Positions 8,936 to 17,648 of a DNA stretch of 64,000 nt are shown one piece after another (position 1 is the stretch's first letter; each line of letters starts with the position of its first letter). The translations under genes were made by a program, and so were the position numbers. The notes under the pieces were generated by a model. That model was given only the letters and a program-made list of their open reading frames with translations, was not told where the DNA came from and made no database searches. Location of the stretch: contig NZ_JAPFRE010000005.1 in the NCBI RefSeq assembly GCF_026183735.1, forward strand, positions 124,001 through 188,000. The letters are read 5' to 3'. Source of the stretch: Alteromonas sp. ASW11-130. Lineage in GTDB: Bacteria; Pseudomonadota; Gammaproteobacteria; Enterobacterales; Alteromonadaceae.

Positions 8936-10636
8936 ATGAATAAACCTATTAAGCAACTGACGCTGGCTGCGTTAGTTGCATCTACATTATTAGCTGGATG
9001 TACTGAAAATACGTCTTCACAACCAGAGCAAACCAGTAAAGCTCAACCCGAACAAGTCGAAAAAGCTGATGCACATGAATTATTGGTCGATAGAGCAAGG
9101 CTTAAAATATATCACCCGGTCAGGTTAGAAGCGGATCTGTCGAAGCTTAGCGAGAATCAGAAAAGAATGGTGTCTTTGCTCATTGATGCATCGATAATCA
9201 TGGACGATTTATTCTGGAAACAGGCGTTCTACCAAGATAAAAATGAATTTCTTTCGTCAATTCAAGACGAAGATGTACGTCATTTTGCCACCATTAATTA
9301 CGGCCCCTGGGATAGATTAAATGGTGATGCCCCTTTCTTATCAGGTTATAAAGATAAGCCTGCCGGTGCGGAATTCTACCCTCACGATATGAAAAAAGAG
9401 GCGTTAGAGACCGCCTCAATTGAGAACGCAAAAGGTCTGTATTCAATTATTCGAAAAGATGCCGAGGGAAATCTTAAGGCTATCCCCTATTCCGAAGCGT
9501 ATAAAGCGCAGTTATCCAAAGCGGCCGAACTTCTTCGACATGCTTCTGAATTAGCTGAGAATCGTGAATTTGGCAATTATTTGATGATGCGTGCCGAAGC
9601 ATTACTTTCAGATGATTACCAAAAATCCGACATGGCCTGGATGGACATGAAGTCCAATCCTGTTGAAGTTGTAATCGGCCCGATCGAGACTTACGAAGAT
9701 CAGTTATTTGGTTATCGCGCTGCGTTCGAATCTTACGTTCTGTTAAAAGACATGGAATGGAGTGAGAAGCTTGCTAAGTACGCGCAATTTCTCCCTGAAT
9801 TGCAAAAGGGCTTGCCTGTCGCGGCAGAATATAAGGCAGAGATGCCTGGCTCAAACGCTGATTTAAACGCCTATGACGTAATTTATTATGCCGGCCACTC
9901 CAATGCAGGTAGCAAAACTATCGCAATTAACTTGCCTAATGATGAACAAGTTCAGTTAGAAAAAGGCACGCGGCGTTTGCAGCTTAAAAATGCGATGCAA
10001 GCCAAATTTGAGCATATTCTTCAACCTATCGCTGATGAACTGATAGCCAAAGAGCAACGTGAACACGTGACCTTTGATGCATTTTTTGCTAACACCATGT
10101 TTCATGAAGTCGCACATGGTTTGGGAATTAAAAACACGTTGACAGGCAGTGGTACGGTTAGATCTGCACTTAAAGAACATGCTTCTGCGCTGGAAGAAGG
10201 TAAGGCAGATATCCTAGGTCTTTACATGGTACAAAGTTTACTTGAAAAAGGTGAAATCACTGAAGGCACGTTAGAAGACTACTATGTCACCTTTATGGCG
10301 GGCATTTTCCGTTCTGTCCGTTTTGGAGCTTCAAGTGCCCACGGAAAAGCCAACATGATCCGCTTTAATGTATTTGCAGAAATGGGGGCATTCGAAAAAG
10401 ATAAGGACGGCATGTACAGTGTCAATATGGAAAAAATGGATGAAGCGGTAAAAGCGTTATCTGAGACTATTTTAACCTTGCAAGGGGATGGGGACTACGA
10501 AGGAGTCGCCACGTTAGTTGAAGAAAAAGGTGTAATTAAACCTCAGTTAGCAAAAGATTTAGCTAAGTTAGAAAAAGCAAATATTCCAGTGGATATTCAC
10601 TTTGAGCAGGGTAAAGACGTATTAGGTCTCGAGTAA
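8936..10636 (+). CDS. M49-like zinc metallopeptidase lipoprotein
   Basis: Outer- or inner-membrane lipoprotein of the dipeptidyl-peptidase-III-like (M49-related) family, often annotated simply as Zn-dependent hydrolase. ATG at 8936 is chosen because GAGAG lies 7 nt upstream; GTG at 8915 and ATG at 8930 are possible. The 566-aa protein starts with a signal peptide ending in the lipobox LLAGC (Cys ~22). Zinc motifs: HEVAHG (H390, E391, H394) and EEGKAD (E420-D425), equivalent to HELLGH and EECRAE of DPP III with a one-residue shorter first motif. Isolated gene, not in an operon. Substrate is unknown. Confidence 0.8.
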   Translation: MNKPIKQLTLAALVASTLLAGCTENTSSQPEQTSKAQPEQVEKADAHELLVDRARLKIYHPVRLEADLSKLSENQKRMVSLLIDASIIMDDLFWKQAFYQDKNEFLSSIQDEDVRHFATINYGPWDRLNGDAPFLSGYKDKPAGAEFYPHDMKKEALETASIENAKGLYSIIRKDAEGNLKAIPYSEAYKAQLSKAAELLRHASELAENREFGNYLMMRAEALLSDDYQKSDMAWMDMKSNPVEVVIGPIETYEDQLFGYRAAFESYVLLKDMEWSEKLAKYAQFLPELQKGLPVAAEYKAEMPGSNADLNAYDVIYYAGHSNAGSKTIAINLPNDEQVQLEKGTRRLQLKNAMQAKFEHILQPIADELIAKEQREHVTFDAFFANTMFHEVAHGLGIKNTLTGSGTVRSALKEHASALEEGKADILGLYMVQSLLEKGEITEGTLEDYYVTFMAGIFRSVRFGASSAHGKANMIRFNVFAEMGAFEKDKDGMYSVNMEKMDEAVKALSETILTLQGDGDYEGVATLVEEKGVIKPQLAKDLAKLEKANIPVDIHFEQGKDVLGLE

Positions 10637-10645
10637 ATAACAATA

Positions 10646-10666
10646 GGGCAGTTTATACTGCCCTTT
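10646..10666. terminator. Weak terminator between peptidase gene and hinT
   Basis: Stem GGGCAGT / ACTGCCC with loop TTAT, followed by only three T residues. It lies between the convergent lipoprotein and hinT stop codons and may serve either side weakly. Confidence 0.5.
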
Positions 10667-10675
10667 CCACCTTCA

Positions 10676-11044
10676 TTATTCTAAACTCTTGGGTTTATCA
10701 GTAAATGGAGGCCACCCCATCAATCTACCGCCAAGTACATGCAAATGGATATGGTAAACGGACTGTCCTCCAAACTGGTTGCAATTCATCACCGTACGAT
10801 AGCCTTCTTCTGCAATACCGAGCTCATCTGCTATTTTTGCGGCTATCAACATTAAGTGTCCGACAATCTCTCTATCTTCTTCTTCAATATCATTGATAGT
10901 GGGTATGGCTTTTTTAGGAATAACCAAAAAATGAATAGGTGCTTGTGGGTTTACATCTTTAAATGCCAGACATTTATCATCTTCATATAAAATGTCAGCA
11001 GGAATTTCCCGATTGATTATCTTAGTAAAAATGGTTTCAGACAT
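10676..11044 (-). CDS. hinT: HIT-family nucleotide hydrolase HinT
   Basis: Purine nucleoside phosphoramidase of the histidine-triad family. The 122-residue protein carries the C-terminal triad HIHLHVLGG, the FLVIPK strand and the typical N-terminal [18 protein letters not shown]. Length and sequence fit bacterial HinT/YcfF. ATG at 11044 is preceded by AAGGAAAGG. First upstream neighbour on the same strand is uppP, 43 bp away. Confidence 0.93.
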   Translation of the reverse strand: MSETIFTKIINREIPADILYEDDKCLAFKDVNPQAPIHFLVIPKKAIPTINDIEEEDREIVGHLMLIAAKIADELGIAEEGYRTVMNCNQFGGQSVYHIHLHVLGGRLMGWPPFTDKPKSLE

Positions 11045-11087
11045 AACCTTTCCTTAATCAGTCTTATATGCGGTTCTGAATATAGAA

Positions 11088-11888
11088 TTAATAGAATACA
11101 AATACTAGAAGCACTGCACCTAACAATAAACGATAAATAACGAACGGCAACATACCTATTCGAGCAATCCAATTCAGAAATAAGTAGATACATAGGTAAG
11201 CACTAACGAACGAAAACGCAGCGCCATATAGCAAGGCTTGCCAATCGACAGCTTCTTGCAACGCTAAAAGATCAAATGTCGCTAGCGCGCCTGCACCAAG
11301 AATAACGGGAATGGATAATAAAAATGAAAAGCGGGCGGCGCTTTCTCTATCTAGCCCTAAAAACAACCCTGCTGTCATTGTAATACCCGAACGAGAGGTG
11401 CCGGGAATGAGCGCTAAAACTTGCGCTAAACCGATAATCAGGGCCTGGTATCCGGACAAAGAGTTTAAGTGTTTATGTCGACTTGCTGATATGTCGGCTA
11501 CCCACAGTAGCAGACCAAAAAAAATTGTGGTTATGGCTATTATGGTCGCGCTTCTGGCGTAAATTTCAATAAAGTCTTTTGTAAAAAAACCCACTATAAC
11601 CGCCGGAAGGGTTGCCAATATCACCCACCAGGCTAACCGACTTTGTGGAGATTGTTGGGATGTAAAGCCCCTGGTAACCCATGCTTTTGTCATCTCAACG
11701 ATATCTTCTCGAAAATAAATAATGACTGCTAACAAGCTGCCTACATGAACGGCCACATCAAATGCCAGCCCTTGATTTTCCCAGCCTAATAATGCAGAAG
11801 GCAAAATAAGGTGCGCAGAACTACTAATCGGTAGGAACTCAGTAATCCCTTGAATAATAGCAAGAATTATAATTTCAAAAAGCGTCAT
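11088..11888 (-). CDS. uppP: Undecaprenyl-diphosphatase UppP (BacA)
   Basis: Integral membrane enzyme that removes one phosphate from undecaprenyl diphosphate to recycle the lipid carrier for peptidoglycan; overexpression of family members gives bacitracin resistance. The 266-residue protein has ~8 hydrophobic segments and both family motifs: [17 protein letters not shown] near the N terminus and [14 protein letters not shown] near 170. It starts 6 bp after the folK stop, giving a folB-folK-uppP transcription unit. Confidence 0.95.
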   Translation of the reverse strand: MTLFEIIILAIIQGITEFLPISSSAHLILPSALLGWENQGLAFDVAVHVGSLLAVIIYFREDIVEMTKAWVTRGFTSQQSPQSRLAWWVILATLPAVIVGFFTKDFIEIYARSATIIAITTIFFGLLLWVADISASRHKHLNSLSGYQALIIGLAQVLALIPGTSRSGITMTAGLFLGLDRESAARFSFLLSIPVILGAGALATFDLLALQEAVDWQALLYGAAFSFVSAYLCIYLFLNWIARIGMLPFVIYRLLLGAVLLVFVFY

Positions 11889-11894
11889 CCTTTA

Positions 11895-12389
11895 CTACGG
11901 ACTCCAATTAAAGTTAATCGGCTTAAGTTGTTGGCTGGATTGGTCAAATGCCTGCCACAACGCTTGGTAAGATTGTTTCTTTTGCGGATGGTGCCAGTCA
12001 GGAACCAAATTTGCCAGAGGTAATAATACAAAGGCGTTAAAAAGGATCTCTTCTCTGGGTAAAACAGTAGGTTTTTCCGTGCACACATCATCATAAGTTA
12101 GTAAGTCCAGATCCAACGTACGTGAGCAGAATTTTTTCTCATTGTGCTTGCGACCATTAGCAGACTCAATTTTTTTTAATACAGTGCATACCGAATATAA
12201 ATCCAGGGTGGTCTTTGCAGATGCTACCAGATTATAAAACGCCTCCCCATCAAACCCCACTGCCTCGCTTTCGTAAACATCTGAAACCTTAACATCTTCA
12301 AAAACTGCTTCTAACGCTTTTCTCGCAGCGCGGACATGAAAAGCACGATTAATGTTAGTACCAATACTAATGAGAAGGGTGTGTGTCAT
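11895..12389 (-). CDS. folK: FolK, hydroxymethyl-dihydropterin pyrophosphokinase
   Basis: Transfers pyrophosphate from ATP to 6-hydroxymethyl-7,8-dihydropterin in folate synthesis. 164 aa; motifs include ISIGTNINRA at the N terminus and SRTLDLDLLTYDD, the family signature, near residue 92-104. Its ATG overlaps the folB TGA (ATGA), which implies translational coupling with the preceding pathway enzyme. Confidence 0.94.
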   Translation of the reverse strand: MTHTLLISIGTNINRAFHVRAARKALEAVFEDVKVSDVYESEAVGFDGEAFYNLVASAKTTLDLYSVCTVLKKIESANGRKHNEKKFCSRTLDLDLLTYDDVCTEKPTVLPREEILFNAFVLLPLANLVPDWHHPQKKQSYQALWQAFDQSSQQLKPINFNWSP

Positions 12390-12742
12390 CGTGTCTGTGA
12401 CCTGCTCATACGCACTATGACCTGTTTTGCCGCTGGCAATATATTAGGTTTGGTAATCGCGAGCCGAATAGACAGCGCAGGATAATTAGCCAATACAGAT
12501 TCCATTATTTTATTACCCAGTGCTTCTAAAAGTTCAAACTCACACGTTGCCGCTGTATGTTGAATGAACTCGGCAACGTTTGCATAGTCAATGGTATCTT
12601 TCACGTCATCTGAAGACATTGCCCGAGTAAGGTCAGCATCCAATTCAATATCAAATAACAAACTGGTATTTTGGGTGCGTTCCCAGTCATACACTCCGAT
12701 TAGAGTATTTACCTGTAAACCCTGTATACAAATTGTTTCCAT
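12386..12742 (-). CDS. folB: FolB, dihydroneopterin aldolase
   Basis: Aldolase/epimerase step before FolK in folate synthesis. ATG at 12742 gives 118 aa beginning METICIQGLQVNTLIGVYDWER, matching the compact FolB family; the frame can extend seven codons upstream but these are not conserved-looking. Contains TIDYANVAEFI and the LLEALGNKI segment with the conserved Glu. First gene of folB-folK-uppP; overlaps folK by 4 bp. Confidence 0.93.
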   Translation of the reverse strand: METICIQGLQVNTLIGVYDWERTQNTSLLFDIELDADLTRAMSSDDVKDTIDYANVAEFIQHTAATCEFELLEALGNKIMESVLANYPALSIRLAITKPNILPAAKQVIVRMSRSQTR

Positions 12743-12869
12743 TAAATAGAACCTTGGCGCCACATCAGACCAGTACGCAATTCTATAAGAAGTGCTAGCG
12801 AACTATGGCGCATGTTGCGAGATTTTAGTAGTGTGCACAGAAGTTTAACGTGAAGCGTGTCAGTAATAC

Positions 12870-13472
12870 ATGGTTGCAGAAATAATTCTTATGGTTTGTG
12901 TGGCATATATGTGCGGTTCACTTTCCAGTGCGATCATAATTTGCCGCTTGTTTGGCCTTCCGGATCCCAGAACCACCGGTTCAAAAAATCCTGGCGCAAC
13001 TAATGTCTATCGTTTAGGTGGTCGCTTTCCCGCTGTATTGGTATTAGTGGGTGATATCTTAAAAGGAACCCTCCCCGTTTATAGCAGTTATTTTATGGAT
13101 ATAGAACCTTTGTGGTTAGGTTTTATCGCCATTGCAGCCTGCTTAGGCCACATCTTTCCACTTTATTTTGGTTTCAAAGGCGGAAAAGCGGTGGCCACCG
13201 CTTTTGGGGCTATGCTACCTATCGGATTGGATTTAGCGGGATTACTTATTCTAACATGGGGAGCCATCATCTTTTTCTGGGGGTATTCCTCACTAGGTGC
13301 GATTATCGCTGTGGGATTGGCGCCCCTATTTACCTGGTTTATTAAGCCTCTTTATACCATTCCAGTTGCTATGCTTTCATTGCTGATTATCATTCGTCAT
13401 CGGGCGAACATAATAAGGTTACTTAAAGGGGAAGAAAGCAAAGTATGGAAAAAAGGCAAACTCAAACAATAA
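12870..13472 (+). CDS. plsY: PlsY, acyl-phosphate:glycerol-3-phosphate acyltransferase
   Basis: Membrane acyltransferase that makes lysophosphatidic acid from acyl-phosphate. 200 aa with five hydrophobic segments and the three family motifs: [26 protein letters not shown] and [18 protein letters not shown]. Divergent from folB (127 bp) and convergent with tsaD, whose stop codon is 15 bp away. No strong ribosome site is seen before ATG 12870. Confidence 0.95.
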   Translation: MVAEIILMVCVAYMCGSLSSAIIICRLFGLPDPRTTGSKNPGATNVYRLGGRFPAVLVLVGDILKGTLPVYSSYFMDIEPLWLGFIAIAACLGHIFPLYFGFKGGKAVATAFGAMLPIGLDLAGLLILTWGAIIFFWGYSSLGAIIAVGLAPLFTWFIKPLYTIPVAMLSLLIIIRHRANIIRLLKGEESKVWKKGKLKQ

Positions 13473-13487
13473 GCAGGTTTGACTCTA

Positions 13488-14501
13488 CTATACAGGCTCT
13501 AGTGAATCCAAAGGCCAGCGAGGTTTTGCCTGCGCTGTTAATTCACACGTATGGCCGGCTTTTAACCGCTGTAAACCCGCATAGGCAATCATTGCACCAT
13601 TATCGGTACAAAAAGCTAAGTCGGGGTAAAAAACTTCCCCATTAAGTGATTGCATCAATACTTTTAATTTTTCCCGCAGCATCGTATTCGCGCTGACCCC
13701 TCCAGCAATAACTAAGCGCTTTAAACGCGTTTGCTTTAGCGCCCTTCGGCATTTGATAAGTAACGTATCCACCACTGCCTCTTGGAAAGCATAAGCAATA
13801 TTGGCGTGGGTTTGTGGTTCGTTATCACAATCACGGATAGTATTGGCAGCGAAGGTTTTTAACCCACTAAAACTGAAATCCAGGCCCGGACGGTCTGTCA
13901 TTGGTCGTGGAAACTTATAGTGCCCAGGCTCGCCTCCTTCCGCTAACTTGGCAAGCAAGGGCCCACCTGGGTAGTCTAAACCTAATAACTTTGCTGTTTT
14001 GTCAAACGCTTCACCAGCAGCATCATCGATTGATTCACCCAAAACGGTGTATTGCCCTATGCCTTTCACTTCTACCAGCATAGAATGGCCACCGGAAACG
14101 AGTAGCGCGACGAACGGAAATGCAGGGGCATTGTCTTCCAGCATAGGAGCAAGTAAATGTCCTTCCATGTGGTGTACGCCTACAGCGGGCACATTCCAGG
14201 CATAGGCTAATGAACGCCCAACTGAAGAGCCCACTAATAATGCGCCAACAAGACCTGGACCTTGAGTAAACGCCACCCCATCTAACTGTGCAGGTGCGGT
14301 ATTCGCATCTACGAGTGCCTTTTCGATTAATGGAATGAGTTTGCGAACATGATCTCTTGACGCTAGTTCGGGCACGACCCCTCCGTAATCTGCATGCAAC
14401 TTTACCTGACTGTAAAGTTCATGAGAAAGCAAACCATGGGTATCATCGTATACCGCCACGCCAGTTTCATCACACGATGTTTCAATTCCTAATACACGCA
14501 C
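13488..14501 (-). CDS. tsaD: TsaD, tRNA threonylcarbamoyladenosine transferase subunit
   Basis: Kae1/YgjD-family protein that transfers the threonylcarbamoyl group to A37 of ANN-decoding tRNAs, working with TsaB, TsaC and TsaE. 337 aa (E. coli 337). Metal-binding HHMEGH motif (~111-116), VSGGHSML nucleotide loop and the ETSCDETG N-terminus are all present. The start codon is GTG at 14501. It is divergent from the rpsU operon, an arrangement conserved across gammaproteobacteria. Confidence 0.97.
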   Translation of the reverse strand: MRVLGIETSCDETGVAVYDDTHGLLSHELYSQVKLHADYGGVVPELASRDHVRKLIPLIEKALVDANTAPAQLDGVAFTQGPGLVGALLVGSSVGRSLAYAWNVPAVGVHHMEGHLLAPMLEDNAPAFPFVALLVSGGHSMLVEVKGIGQYTVLGESIDDAAGEAFDKTAKLLGLDYPGGPLLAKLAEGGEPGHYKFPRPMTDRPGLDFSFSGLKTFAANTIRDCDNEPQTHANIAYAFQEAVVDTLLIKCRRALKQTRLKRLVIAGGVSANTMLREKLKVLMQSLNGEVFYPDLAFCTDNGAMIAYAGLQRLKAGHTCELTAQAKPRWPLDSLEPV

Positions 14502-14616
14502 TGTTACAAATCACCGAAATTACGTTGAATGATCGCAAGTTTACCTTTTAAGGGATCAAACTGGAATTCAAACTGGCGAATTTAACACGAACTGGTTAAT
14601 TTTTATCAATTCTGAC

Positions 14617-14645
14617 TTTACATTCGCTACGGATATGATTAGAAT
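14617..14645 (+). promoter_or_regulatory. Sigma70 promoter of the rpsU-dnaG-rpoD operon
   Basis: TTTACA (14617-14622) and TAGAAT (14640-14645) are each 5/6 matches to consensus and separated by exactly 17 bp, about 80 bp ahead of rpsU. This is the expected place for the main macromolecular-synthesis operon promoter. Confidence 0.75.
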
Positions 14646-14726
14646 TTCGCACCATTTTTAACCCGGGGCCACTTTTGCAGGCAATCTTAGCCCGGAAAGA
14701 CAGTAAAATTTTGAGGTGAGAATTTA

Positions 14727-14942
14727 ATGCCTATCGTTAAAGTAAGAGAAAACGAGCCGTTTGATGTCGCTCTTCGTCGCTTTAAGCGTTCTTGTGAAAA
14801 AGCAGGTGTACTTTCAGAAGTTCGTCGTCGTGAATTTTTTGAAAAGCCTACTTGGGAACGCAAGCGCAAGAAAGCTGCAGCGAAGAAGCGTCATCTTAAA
14901 AAGCTTGCTCGTGAAAACGCGCGTCGCGTAAAACTCTACTAA
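14727..14942 (+). CDS. rpsU: 30S ribosomal protein S21
   Basis: Small basic ribosomal subunit protein of 71 residues, identical in length to E. coli S21. Sequence [20 protein letters not shown] and the lysine/arginine-rich C terminus are diagnostic. A GAGGTGAGAA ribosome site precedes the ATG. First gene of the macromolecular-synthesis operon; an attenuating hairpin follows at once. Confidence 0.98.
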   Translation: MPIVKVRENEPFDVALRRFKRSCEKAGVLSEVRRREFFEKPTWERKRKKAAAKKRHLKKLARENARRVKLY

Positions 14943-14956
14943 GATTGACGTGGCAA

Positions 14957-14985
14957 AAGGTGTCCTTGAGACACCTTTGTTGTTT
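14957..14985 (+). terminator. Attenuating terminator after rpsU
   Basis: Stem AAGGTGTC / GACACCTT with loop CTTGA, followed by a T-rich tail (TTGTTGTTT). Such a partial terminator between rpsU and dnaG is known from E. coli and lets S21 be made in excess over primase. Confidence 0.85.
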
Positions 14986-15035
14986 CTGGGTACAAGTAAC
15001 TAATTAGTATTTTGTATTTTAGTGTGGGACTGACT

Positions 15036-15482
15036 ATGCCGTTGACTGAAACGTTAAAAGAAGCGCAAAAAGACGCAATGCGAGCTAAAAATAAAACTCG
15101 CCTGGGTACCATTCGCATGGCGCTTGCTGCAATTAAACAACGTGAAATCGACGAACAAATTACCCTGGACGACACCGCGGTACTGGCTATTTTGACCAAA
15201 ATGGTTAAACAACGCCAGGACGCCGCCAGTCAGTTCGAAGCGGCAGGTCGTAACGACCTTGCCAGCAATGAACGCGCTGAAATTGTAGAACTGGAAACAT
15301 TCTTACCTAAGCCTCTTAGCGATGCAGAAATTAACGACTTAATTGACGATGCAATTGCTCAGTCACAAGCCCAGTCTATGCAAGATATGGGAAAAGTGAT
15401 GGCTATCCTTAAGCCAGTAATTCAAGGCCGAGCTGATATGGGTGCGGTAAGTGGATCAGTAAAAGCCAAGCTGGCTAATTAA
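15036..15482 (+). CDS. yqeY: GatB/YqeY domain protein
   Basis: Small cytoplasmic protein (148 aa from ATG 15036) homologous to the tail domain of the GatB amidotransferase subunit; free-standing YqeY proteins have no settled function, although a tRNA-related role is assumed. Recognised by LKEAQKDAMRAKNKTRLGTIRMALAAIKQ and the C-terminal MGKVMAILKPVIQGRADMG. The frame opens at 15012, but MPLTETLK is the normal family start. It sits between rpsU and dnaG in the macromolecular-synthesis operon, as in Pseudomonas and other gammaproteobacteria but not E. coli. Confidence 0.92.
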   Translation: MPLTETLKEAQKDAMRAKNKTRLGTIRMALAAIKQREIDEQITLDDTAVLAILTKMVKQRQDAASQFEAAGRNDLASNERAEIVELETFLPKPLSDAEINDLIDDAIAQSQAQSMQDMGKVMAILKPVIQGRADMGAVSGSVKAKLAN

Positions 15483-15560
15483 ATACGAAATCGTCGCTGC
15501 TAGCAGTATATCCTGATACAGTAATAACAAATTAATAGTTCGTTTTTTTTGTTGAGTTAA

Positions 15561-17339
15561 ATGGCTGGAAAAATCCCTCGCGATTTCATCGATGACCTCT
15601 TGTCTCGTACCGACGTGGTAGACATTGTTGATAGCCGTGTTCAGCTGAAAAAGGCAGGTAAAAACTATCAGGCCTGTTGTCCGTTTCATAACGAAAAGAC
15701 CCCTTCTTTCACAGTAAGCCAAGAAAAACAGTTTTATCACTGCTTTGGATGTGGCGCTCATGGCAACGCCATTTCTTTTTTGATGGAATTCGATCGCATG
15801 GAATTCGTTGAAGCGATTGAAGAGCTTGCGAAAATAAACGGTGTCGAAGTCCCACGAGAAAAGTCCTCGGGTCCTATTGTCAGCGAACAAGCTAAGCAAC
15901 AAAAGCATGATGATTTTGCGTTAATGGAACAGGTGACTCGTTTTTTCCAACATCAGTTAAAGCATCATAAAAATAGTAACAACGCCATCGAATATCTAAA
16001 GCAACGTGGGTTATCCGGTGAAATTGTTAAACAATGGGAAATTGGCTTTGCACCATCTGAATGGGATGGCGTACTGAGTAAATTCGGCACCTCCAGTGAT
16101 CGTATCCAACAGCTTCTAGATTTAAAGCTCGTCACCCAGAATGACAAGGGCAAACGTTACGACTTTTTTCGCGACCGTATCATGTTTCCCATCCGGGATC
16201 GCCGTGGGCGGGTGGTTGGCTTTGGGGGCCGTGTCCTTGCCGACGGAGGCCCAAAATACTTAAACTCGCCGGAAACTCGCATATTCCATAAAGGGCAGGA
16301 GCTGTTTGGTTTTTATCAGGCTAAAAGTAAGCTCCGCCAACTTGATTATGTGATGGTTGTCGAAGGCTATATGGACGTAGTGGCATTAAGTCAGTTTGAC
16401 ATTAACAATGCAACGGCTGCATTGGGGACAGCTACTACACCGGAACACCTCTCGTTACTGATGCGCAGCACATCAACCATAGTTTGTTGTTACGACGGAG
16501 ATCGCGCAGGACGAGACGCAGCATGGCGCGCTTTAGAAAATGCGCTGCCGGTTCTAAAAGATGGTGTCAGTATGAAATTCCTGTTTCTACCGGATGGCGA
16601 AGATCCCGATACTATGGTTCGAAAAGTCGGCAAAGACGCACTGGAATCTATGATTCAGAAGGCCCAGCCCCTTTCACATTTTTTTTATGAGAGCATGTTA
16701 AAGCAGTATCAGGTAGGTTCACCAGAAGGAAAACTTGCGCTGAAGACTGCGGTTAAACCTTTAATCGAAAAGGTTCTGGGCGACAACCAACGCGCATTAC
16801 TGGAAGAGGAATTAGCTAAACATACGGGCGAGTATGACCGATTTCGCTTACAACAGGATATTAAACTTGCAAACAGCAAGTCGACAGCGGCCTCTCAAGG
16901 GAGTCGTTTTCAAAGTGTCGCAAAGACAGAGCAATCTCCCACACGAATGCTGTTAAGACTATTATTGGAAAACCCGCACTTTGCCCGAGAATGTGAAGAT
17001 GTAAATCCTACTGTTCTTACAGGAAGTGGACTATCAGGCATTGATTTACTGATTGAAGTTTACCGTTATTGCAATCAACAACAGGTTCAAAGTACTGCTC
17101 AAATCATTGAATATTTCCGCGACCATCCCCATGCTTCAGTTATCCGTAAACTTTTAATTAAGGAACAGCTGGTCAGCGATGAGGATGCTAAAAAAGTGTA
17201 TCAAGGTAGCTTTGCTAAGTTATTAGACTGGCATTTCGATAGTCGAATTGAAACTTTGTTGTCCAGAGCACGTATTCAAAAATTGAGCGAAGAAGAAAAA
17301 GCAGAACTCACGTTATTGATGAAAGAACGCAAGAATTAA
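15561..17339 (+). CDS. dnaG: DNA primase DnaG
   Basis: Synthesises RNA primers for replication. 592 aa with the CHC2 zinc finger (CCPFHNEKTPSF...HCFGCG, ~40-65), the RNA polymerase core and TOPRIM domain (VVEGYMDVVAL, CCYDGDRAGRDAAWRA, ~265-340), and a C-terminal DnaB-interacting helicase-binding domain. Length is close to the E. coli enzyme (581). It is 78 bp downstream of yqeY and upstream of rpoD in the conserved operon. Confidence 0.98.
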   Translation: MAGKIPRDFIDDLLSRTDVVDIVDSRVQLKKAGKNYQACCPFHNEKTPSFTVSQEKQFYHCFGCGAHGNAISFLMEFDRMEFVEAIEELAKINGVEVPREKSSGPIVSEQAKQQKHDDFALMEQVTRFFQHQLKHHKNSNNAIEYLKQRGLSGEIVKQWEIGFAPSEWDGVLSKFGTSSDRIQQLLDLKLVTQNDKGKRYDFFRDRIMFPIRDRRGRVVGFGGRVLADGGPKYLNSPETRIFHKGQELFGFYQAKSKLRQLDYVMVVEGYMDVVALSQFDINNATAALGTATTPEHLSLLMRSTSTIVCCYDGDRAGRDAAWRALENALPVLKDGVSMKFLFLPDGEDPDTMVRKVGKDALESMIQKAQPLSHFFYESMLKQYQVGSPEGKLALKTAVKPLIEKVLGDNQRALLEEELAKHTGEYDRFRLQQDIKLANSKSTAASQGSRFQSVAKTEQSPTRMLLRLLLENPHFARECEDVNPTVLTGSGLSGIDLLIEVYRYCNQQQVQSTAQIIEYFRDHPHASVIRKLLIKEQLVSDEDAKKVYQGSFAKLLDWHFDSRIETLLSRARIQKLSEEEKAELTLLMKERKN

Positions 17340-17383
17340 TGCTAAAGCATAATGTACTTGTTTGCTGATAACTCATCGATAAT

Positions 17384-17455
17384 AAAGGGTACAATTAAAT
17401 TTGACCAAAATGTGAACCGCTTAACTGGTCAAAACAGTACCTTTAATGCTATACT
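17384..17455 (+). promoter_or_regulatory. Internal rpoD promoter with overlapping inverted repeat
   Basis: In the 309-bp dnaG-rpoD gap, TGCTATACT (17448-17456 region, -10 TATACT at 17450-17455) is an extended -10 element. The candidate -35 TGGTCA (17426-17431) is 18 bp upstream and is one arm of a perfect inverted repeat TTTGACCA (17400-17407) / TGGTCAAA (17426-17433). Weaker outer arms (AAAGGGTAC / GTACCTTT) extend the symmetry. A regulator bound to the repeat would overlap the promoter. The rest of the gap shows nothing else of note. Confidence 0.5.
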
Positions 17456-17648
17456 GGCTAATTCGCTAAAAATACAATAAAGCTCAGATATAAAGAAGCA
17501 ATAGCGGCGCATTATTCATGCTGGTAAGAAAAACATAATAGCCAGGTGAGAATAGTAATAAATCATAGCAAGTATGTCATAGCAAGTTAATCCTTCGCCT
17601 GACGTGCTTTTTTTTGCTAAATAATTGAATGTGAGAAGTGTAGGGTAT

